From: Hyalella azteca
Lineage: Eukaryota > Arthropoda > Malacostraca > Amphipoda > Hyalellidae
Assembly (NCBI RefSeq): GCF_000764305.2
Contig: NW_025946807.1
Coordinates: forward strand, 1-64,000
DNA length: 64,000 nucleotides
Direction of reading: 5' to 3'
The notes below the pieces were generated by a model that worked only from the letters and a program-made list of their open reading frames with translations, was not told the origin of the DNA and ran no database searches. Each line of letters begins with the position of its first letter. The first letter of the stretch is position 1. A program made the position numbers and the translations under genes. This document shows positions 57,695 to 64,000 of the stretch, piece by piece.

Positions 57695-57732
57695 CTGTCT
57701 CTTATACACATCTAGATGTGTATAAGAGACAG
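57695..57732. other. Nextera (Tn5 mosaic-end) adapter junction, copy 2
   Basis: The same 38-bp inverted pair of Tn5 mosaic ends as at 56548. Its last bases AGACAG merge into the 46-bp repeat that follows, whose unit also contains AGACAGGCCCAG. Confidence 0.97.
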
Positions 57733-58015
57733 GCCCAGCACCATATTTATAATAGGACATGACACTCATGTAAGACAGGCCCAGTCCCATGTTTATAAAG
57801 GGACGTGACACTCAAGTAAGACAGGCCCAGCCCCATGTTTATAAAAAGACGTGACACTCAAGTAAGACAGGCCCAGCACCATGTTTATAAAAGGACGTGA
57901 CACTCAAGTAAGACAGGCCCAGCCCCATGTTTATAAAAGGACGTGACACTCGAGTAAGACAGGCCCAGCACCATGTTTTTAAAAGGACGTGACACTCAAG
58001 TAAGACAGGCCCAGT
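57727..58015. repeat. 46-bp tandem repeat
   Basis: Six copies of a unit with AGACAGGCCCAGCACCATG, TTTATAAAAGGACGTGACAC and TCAAGTA. They differ by single bases. Confidence 0.93.
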
Positions 58016-58510
58016 AGGCAGCTGTCAAGACCGCAGTAATGCAGTACTCACTGTAATGGCAGTGAGTCGGCCTGACGGTCGACTTACGGATTTCTGTCCC
58101 CCCTTCATACTCGTTCCTCTTCGATGATTTTGTTACCTATACCGCCATGTATAGAGCTAAGTCTAAGATAAAAGGCGTTTTTGCTTGTTCTTCCAAATAG
58201 TAATAGAATCCTGTCTTTAGCTTGATCGTCTTATTTCCATCTTAATTGGGGTGGGAGCTTAATATTGCAGTGAGGAGCAGCCATTTATTATTGCAGCCGG
58301 ACTCACCCATTATACCAATCAATGGATGGCGTTATTGAATTGACCTACTTCTATTTTGATTTCATAACTTTTACTTGCCTTGTAATTAGAGTTACTAAAA
58401 TGGAAACTAATACATTTTCTAAATATTATATAAAAATACTGCTTCATAACATCACATTTCGTATGATAACTGTTTTATGCGGGTGCAATAAGTTTATAAA
58501 TGCTCCCACT

Positions 58511-58684
58511 ATAATTTGAGTCCAATTGACAAGTTTTATGCGCGGTATCCTTATAACTTGAGTCCATTATACAAGTTTTATACGCGGTATCCCTATAACC
58601 CGAGTCCAATAGACAAGTTTTATGTGCGGTTTCCCCAACAGGAGTCATATAGACAATTATTCAAGGCTTATGCGCGGTAACCTT
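58511..58684. repeat. 46-bp tandem repeat, diverged
   Basis: Three to four copies of a unit built on GAGTCCAATTGACAAGTTTT and ATGCGCGGTATCCTTATAAC, with increasing divergence to the right. Confidence 0.85.
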
Positions 58685-58892
58685 AACCCTAAATTGATGT
58701 AAGGATACCTCACATTACCCCAGCAATGAATGACATTATTGCATTAATTTGCTTCTGTTTCGACTCTGTTATTTATTTTACTAGCACTGTGAGTGGAGTT
58801 TTCCAAAATAAAAACTCTTACATATCCCTAATAAATGTTCACTAGCAAAGTTTCATAACGTATCACAATTCAAACGATTACTGTATAAATAC

Positions 58893-59011
58893 CTGAACTA
58901 CATTTGCCCAGTATGGCAGCCCCATTGTCATTGGAGAACCGTCAATCCAGCACCACTGTCCCTCTAAGGCTTCATCCGAGCCACCGATCCAATATCCTTC
59001 AGGGTTGTAGC
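58893..59011 (-). CDS. C-type lectin 1, exon 2
   Basis: After CATGACAAG the frame reads YNPEGYWIGGSDEALEGQWC and WIDGSPMTMGLPYWANVVQ, then donor GTATTT. YWIGGSDEAxEGxWxWxDGSPM is a clear C-type lectin core. The motif EPN or QPD for sugar binding would be in the next exon, so specificity cannot be read. Confidence 0.85.
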
Positions 59012-60554
59012 CTTGTCATGTGAAGAGACGTGAAAACATTACAAACTAAAACGAAATTGAAACATCGCATAAAAACAACTACCAAGTTAGCTCGGCGTTG
59101 CCTGGGATCGGTAAATAATCCTCGCAATTGTAGACTCGTTACCGCAGGATCCCAATAGTAAGAGTAGAACTAATGAACGCAAATAAATGAAGGACCCGCT
59201 AAAATTTACAATACACATTTCAGATAGAACCTACTACTCACATTATACTCTAGTTAGAAATGCGTAGTACTTCTCATTTGTCTTCTAAATCTTACATAGA
59301 ATTTTCAAAGTGTTTATGAGCGTGTTCGAACCCTGGCGACGCAATATATAGGAGATGCAGGGGCACATCCAAGATATTTATCGTGTCAGGATATTGCATA
59401 TAATGGCTGTTGGGGAGCGTATCCAGGATACTGATCGTGTCGGTATATTGTATTAGGAGGCTGCTGGGGGCGCGTATCCAGGATACTCATCGTTTCAGGA
59501 TATTGTATATTGGGTCTGTTGGGGCGGGCATCCAGGATACTCATCGTTTCAGGATATTGTACATTGGGACTGCTGGGGCGCGTATCCAGGATACTCATCG
59601 TTTCAGGATATTGTTTATTGGGTCTGTTGGGGCGGGCATCCAGGATACTCATCGTTTCAGGATATTGTACATTGGGATTGCTGGGGCGCGTATCCAGGAT
59701 TCATATCGGGTAGGGATATTGTATATATAAGGACTGTTGGGGCGCGTATCCAGGATACTGATCGTGTCTGGATATTGCCTGGATATGAAAATTTATCTTG
59801 GTAGGTGAATAGTTTGGCATCGAAAAACTGAAAGGACTGAATTGGAACTTATTTTGAAACATGAGTTCTTCCATAAATGGTATTCATAGTCTTCAAATGA
59901 TAAATCCTACCAATTTGCAGTCAAAGAATATGGTAAAAAATTTGAAAATATACATATATATATACAGTTTTTATTTTTTAAATAAAAGTGAGAAAGAAAA
60001 AGGTTCGCCTTTAAATTTTAAAGATTCTAAATTGACGGTTCGAGTTATTTCCAACTTGTTTGAGTTTCATTCCCGGCCCCAGTGAAGCTTGAAGAGATAT
60101 GCCGCGATGAAACTTAATTAAACTATTTGAACTGTGGTACCATTATCGTTGCATTGTTGAGTAGTACGCGGGTGAATTACGGGAATGAAACACAGCTCTA
60201 TATGCATGGGTTCGAGAATTGTAGATCTCCTCTCAGTGGTACATAGATCATGAGAATGTCCATGCTCTGTCGGAATGATGTTGGTCTCGAAGAAATTCAA
60301 ATTTTTAGGCAAGATACTTTAACGCAAAATGCTGAAATTAAATTTTATAGTTGTTTACCTTGATGGATTAAGTAGGAGGTAACCTTGCTGTACTGGTCGC
60401 AGTCCTCTAGAATTATTAGATCTCCTCCTGTCGCTCCACATGCGGTGCGCGCAGCGCGCCAGCTATCATAATTGGCCAGAAGCAAATGAATGCACTGTTT
60501 GCCCACCAAGACGTACGGAGTGGCGCACAAACCTGCCAGTAACAAAAAGTTCAT
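58893..60554 (-). CDS. C-type lectin gene 1, two exons, 3' part missing
   Basis: Two minus-strand exons, 60359-60554 (or from 60532) and 58893-59011, join in phase (one base plus two) to give a C-type lectin domain lacking its last third. The family binds sugars, often secreted as immune or mucosal factors in arthropods. The third exon, with the final cysteines and WND-type end, should lie below 58893 but is absent. That region holds tandem repeats and the adapter-bracketed segment, so assembly error is as likely as gene truncation. Confidence 0.75.
59348..59790. repeat. 54-bp minisatellite with 108-bp alternation
   Basis: About eight units of 54 bp containing GGGCGCGTATCCAGGATACT and CATCGTTTCAGGATATTG. 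Two unit types alternate (GTCTGTTGGGGCGGGC and GACTGCTGGGGCGCGT), giving a 108-bp higher-order repeat. It lies in lectin 1 intron sequence. All frames stay open because 54 is divisible by three. Confidence 0.93.
60359..60554 (-). CDS. C-type lectin 1, exon 1
   Basis: It reads MNFLLLAGLCATPYVLVGKQ, CIHLLLANYDSWRAARTACG and ATGGDLIILEDCDQYSKVTS. CIHL, SW--AR--C and GGDL are the standard opening of a C-type lectin domain. The ATG at 60554 with MNFLLLAGLCA could be a very short signal peptide. Alternatively GGCAG at 60533-60537 is an acceptor and the signal exon lies upstream. The donor is GTAAAC at 60358. Confidence 0.8.
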
Positions 60555-60851
60555 GGTGTGTCGAACAAAATGAAAATACGACGAAATGATCAGATAATCG
60601 CGGTTATAAATAGAATTATAATTTTTGTAAGCATTATATAGTTCTTTAACGATAACTTTTCCAAATATGGCGGTTACGTCAATTCATTTGTTATAAATGA
60701 GACCGTTGAGTTGAGTGTAGAATTTGTTGACGAAAGCATTTGCAGACTTGCTCTAACTAAAATAAATATTGAAACCCAATTGGTCATAATAATCTTAGTC
60801 TTTACCGAGGCTTGAAACCAGCGTCAAAATTCATTCGTAAACTAAAATGTG

Positions 60852-61073
60852 CTATACTCGTTTCAGGCAATCAATTTTTTCTTTCTCGGGGAGACACTGC
60901 TTAAAAAGACCCTCACCATTCGTCGGAGTTCTTGAGCACAATGCGTAAACGACGAAGCCTGATGAGGTACACATCAAGTCATTGAGCAGCCAGCCTCGGG
61001 GGGCGCCTATCATCGCGCAGTTTTCTCCCGTAAAGGCGTTGTTGGGCTCTGTCTTCCCACCAGCGGCCCAATT
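60852..61073 (-). CDS. C-type lectin 2, exon 3 (C-terminus)
   Basis: It follows CTCTACAG and reads NWAAGGKTEPNNAFTGENCA, MIGAPRGWLLNDLMCTSSGF and VVYALCSR. The EPN triplet in the W-GEPN--GENCA-type context is the classical mannose-type Ca2+/sugar-binding motif, and WLLNDL--C and ALC close the fold. A tail of about 25 residues follows to the stop at 60852. Confidence 0.88.
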   Translation of the reverse strand, partial: NWAAGGKTEPNNAFTGENCAMIGAPRGWLLNDLMCTSSGFVVYALCSRTPTNGEGLFKQCLPEKEKIDCLKRV

Positions 61074-62087
61074 CTGTAGAGAGCCTAACACTGATCCTAT
61101 TTTAAAATTATACAGGTACTCAAATTCTGATTTTATGACGAACGTACGAGCACATTTAAATTTAACTAAAGTTTATTATACTTATTTTCAATTTATCTCT
61201 GAGCTCAGACGTTAATTCTTTAATATTGATACCATAATGGTCGCAAAAACATGAAAATGGAAAAATAGGTAGGAGAAGGTAAAATTGACTTATTTAGCAT
61301 CCTCTTATCATGTGGCTTTGCGTTGCTTCTAGCTTGGCGTTTCTTTATGTCTTGTCCTTATTTCATGTACTATTTTGTATCATTTAAAACAGATTATATT
61401 GTATCCGTAAAATGCATCAAGTCACTCACGTAAGCCCAGAACGGAGCGCCTATCTGCACGGCGGTGCCGTCGTTCCACTGCCAGACGTAGTTCACCGACG
61501 AGTTGGTGGCGCCCAGCCAGTAGCCGTTGATGGCGTCCGCTAAGTCTGACAGAACACATGGGGAAACAGGAGGTGCTTAACAATTCAGGCTTGATCAATG
61601 GAGGGGTGCAGTGTATTTTGCATTTAAACGCATCACACTATCGATACCGATTCAGATATTAGAGAATAAGGGCTGAAGACTTGAGTGTATAGTGAAGCTT
61701 CGAAGGATAATATAGCAATACCCTGTGAATGTCTTATTGATTAAAGGGTGACGTTGAAGTTAATTTTGAAGTTTGGTATTGAAAATTGATATTGTTAAAA
61801 ATAAGTAAAAGATTGACGAAGAATAAGCTACTTAATTCAGTCAAATTACGTATTGTGTCTTGTGCTATGTGGGACGTCTTGATGAGAAAGTTGAGAAAGA
61901 CTTATTTAGTTTAACGTTGGCGTAGGAATCAAGTTGGATTCTTCATGACGTTATAATCTCACATCCATCGTCGACATAAGTAGCAACATCAGTAGCAAGT
62001 CGTGCGTGAGGTAACCACCAGGCAGGCGGTGGATGCACTTGGACCCAACGACCTCGTAGCGAGCGGGGCACTCGATTGCCGCTGCGC
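60852..62087 (-). CDS. C-type lectin gene 2, incomplete
   Basis: Three minus-strand exons: about 62020-62087, 61430-61545 and 60852-61073 (stop). The order and phases of the last two are good. The part with SW--AR--C and GGDL between the first and second exon is not found, so the domain lacks about 30-40 residues. It is either a degenerate gene or has an unrecognised exon between 61546 and 62020. The two lectins lie head to tail, 300 bp apart, and look like a tandem duplication. Confidence 0.7.
61430..61545 (-). CDS. C-type lectin 2, exon 2
   Basis: It follows TTCTGTCAG and reads LADAINGYWLGATNSSVNYV and WQWNDGTAVQIGAPFWAY, with donor GTGAGT at 61429 on a codon boundary, matching exon 3. YWLGAT and W-W-DG are core C-type lectin motifs. 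NSS is a possible N-glycosylation site. Confidence 0.88.
62020..62087 (-). CDS. C-type lectin 2, first recognised exon
   Basis: It follows TTATGACAG and reads AAAIECPARYEVVGSKCIHR then LPGG. CP--YE-VGSKC-H is the usual start of the mature lectin domain. Candidate donors are GTGGTT or GTTACC near 62022-62026. The signal peptide exon upstream is not seen. Confidence 0.6.
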
Positions 62088-62712
62088 CTGTCATAATGAA
62101 CGAGAAAATTTCATATCACAATGAATTAACAATTTTTCGGGAAATTTCCCAAATTGTTTTAAAATATTTCGAATGAGACAGTTCATATTTTATGTAAGCT
62201 ACACAAATCACACAAGAAAATCAAGCAAAGAAAACAAAGTAAATTCTTCGGCATTGATTCATTTATTTATTCCCACAGAAGCACACGTTATAATGAAATA
62301 TAAAACCGACGTGAAGTAAAATTTGGGAAATTCCAGGCAAAGGCTTCGAGGTGAATGCCCATATAAGCTAAAAACGGTATAAGGCATATATAGTGTTGCT
62401 GTCATAAGGCATATTGTGTTGCCATCTGAGGCAACACAACAGGTAGTACAAAACTCATTTCCAATGATAACAAGACGACGATGAGGACAAACAAGTAAGA
62501 AATTTCTAAAATAATCAAAACCATTGACAAAAGCCTTAAAAAACTGATAACCGCATGTCATAACAGATAAATCGGGATAATAGAGGCAATATCAACATTT
62601 CACTAAGTAAAACAGGGTAAAACTGCAAACATCTAGCCAAAATTTTTAAAACTTACATATTAATCGAAATCAAATTAATACTGGTTAAGGATAAAGTCAC
62701 AGAATTTTATTT

Positions 62713-63027
62713 TTAATTTTTGGAGCAATCTTGTTTGAACTCACCTGACAATTCGTTAAAATATGCGACACAATTCAAAACGGTACCGCGTCTTTCCATT
62801 TCTAAATGAACCTGTGGTAAGTTAAACCGAACGCCCCTATTTAGTGTTGTGACAATGTTGGGAACAAGAGGGGCGAATGCAGATTTAAAAAGACGTTTAT
62901 CATGGTAAAAGTTCATTATGAATTTAAAAAGTTGAAATCTGAACATATCGTCACGTTTTAAAATTTTTGACTGCCCATATAATTCGAGAGTGCATGTCGA
63001 AGGAATATTATATGAATCACAAAACAT
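62713..63027 (-). pseudogene. Possible LINE reverse transcriptase C-terminal relic
   Basis: The minus strand reads MFCDSYNIPSTCTLELYGQS, then TTLNRGVRFNLPQVHLEMER and GTVLNCVAYFNELSGEFKQD. The T--RGV-F-LP----E--G--------FN-L pattern resembles the C-terminal tail of several LINE ORF2 proteins. No catalytic part is present, so the identification is weak. Confidence 0.35.
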
Positions 63028-63029
63028 AA

Positions 63030-64000
63030 AAAATGAATCACTAAATAGACTCTAAAATTGCTTAGACATGTTTGCACAAAACTTGCTCAAGGTTTATCGG
63101 AAGCTAAAGAAAATTGTATACAGCAATGTAATTTTAATAAGTTGAACACATTGAATTTGACATATCTCTGCCAAATAGATATTCTCATGAGACCGTGCAT
63201 GTGTCAAAAAAGATATTTTCTCGTAATGCTCTTGCCACATGGGATAACTTGTCTGTTAACGATCAATTAAGAAATATTAAACTATGCACAATACATTTTC
63301 ATAGTAAAAATTTCTCAATTGCTTATGCATTTTTACTTCGTATTTTAAGATTTGCAGCGAATATTAATTAGAAGTAGAGGCCAAGAAACTGAATAATCTT
63401 TTCACTGATTATAACGAACACAAGCAGACAGAAGACTTTCTTGAGGCTCATAATTATGGATTTGTAAGTTGCGTAGCCTGCGTATGAGTTCTACCAGATT
63501 GCTCAGCTTGTGAGAAAATTCGTTTTCTTTACAAACGTGGTGAAAAACGTCCTCTTCCGAGAGTCTCGAGCACACTAAGCGTGAGCCTGATTACCAGCTG
63601 CCTTTATGGCACATTTTACACCTCATTGATAACGAAGGCACTTGTTGATACTGATGAATACATATACGGGAACAAAAAAATTAACCCAAAATAAACTCAT
63701 CGAATGGCTCGCACTGATGCTAACTGATCGTGAAAACTGAGTTAGGATCTGTAAACAAAGAATAAGAAACTTAAAATGTGACAAGGAATAAGTTGACCTG
63801 AGTTATTCCACTTAAGAATAATCACGAACAATTAAAAAAATCACAAGGGAAATTTATAATTCATACAACATAAATTTACAATAACACCATCACAAAAGAT
63901 AATCACCGGTGAAGCACAACCCAGTTAAAATTTAAGGCCGTGGCGCGGTTGTTTATCGGCGTGGAGGGAGATTATGAGCGCGCAACGTCAGGTTGGCCGC
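63030..64000. other. No gene recognised to the window end
   Basis: AT-rich sequence. A plus-strand stretch near 63190-63280 reads FSRNALATWDNLSVNDQLRN, which hints at another decayed retrotransposon tail, but it is too short to call. Confidence 0.4.

Noticed and set aside
59386..59730. Open frames with SILDARPNRPN or RIQDTHRFRI repeats
   Set aside because: Translations of the 54-bp minisatellite on both strands.

Overview
The window looks like the genome of an invertebrate, probably an arthropod and possibly a malacostracan crustacean (inference). The genes have short exons with GT/AG introns, one intron is 12.6 kb long and packed with transposons, and there are C-type lectin exons, several non-LTR retrotransposon families, Tc1/mariner relics and many minisatellites. 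There are no operons and no bacterial signals. One 603-base run of N and one isolated N mark it as a draft assembly, and two copies of a sequencing-library adapter junction are still embedded in it.

Layout. 1-850: ACGTTGA-rich tandem repeats around a tRNA-like sequence. 3063-30524 (+): an 11-exon TRPA-type ion channel gene rebuilt from splice phases. It has an ankyrin domain, a repeat-rich linker, S1-S6 with a pore, and a C-terminal coiled coil, about 1415 residues in all. Its introns hold a TTAA-flanked inverted-repeat element, minisatellites, a Tc1-like element with a nested Gypsy fragment, and I-like and CR1-like retrotransposon remains. 30.5-43.4 kb: 3' UTR, deleted transposons, minisatellites, two retrotransposon copies (one collapsed into the N gap) and a 1.18-kb tandem duplication. 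43467-54774 (-): a plasma-membrane Ca2+-ATPase (PMCA/ATP2B) locus broken by a stop, two frameshifts and a retrotransposon insertion, with catalytic motifs altered. 55-58.7 kb: minisatellites and a 1.1-kb segment bracketed by adapter junctions. 58.9-62.1 kb (-): two C-type lectin genes, both incomplete. 62.1-64 kb: mostly unrecognised sequence.

The apparent genes do not form a pathway. The channel and the Ca2+ pump are both membrane ion-transport proteins, but they are on opposite strands, separated by repeats, and the pump is probably dead. Three things matter most to a user. First, the adapter junctions make the order of sequence around 56.5-57.8 kb unreliable, and the missing ends of the lectin and the pump lie next to it. 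Second, the pump locus keeps splice phase while losing coding and catalytic integrity. Third, transposons have reshaped the channel gene, including one that ends 23 bp from a splice acceptor.
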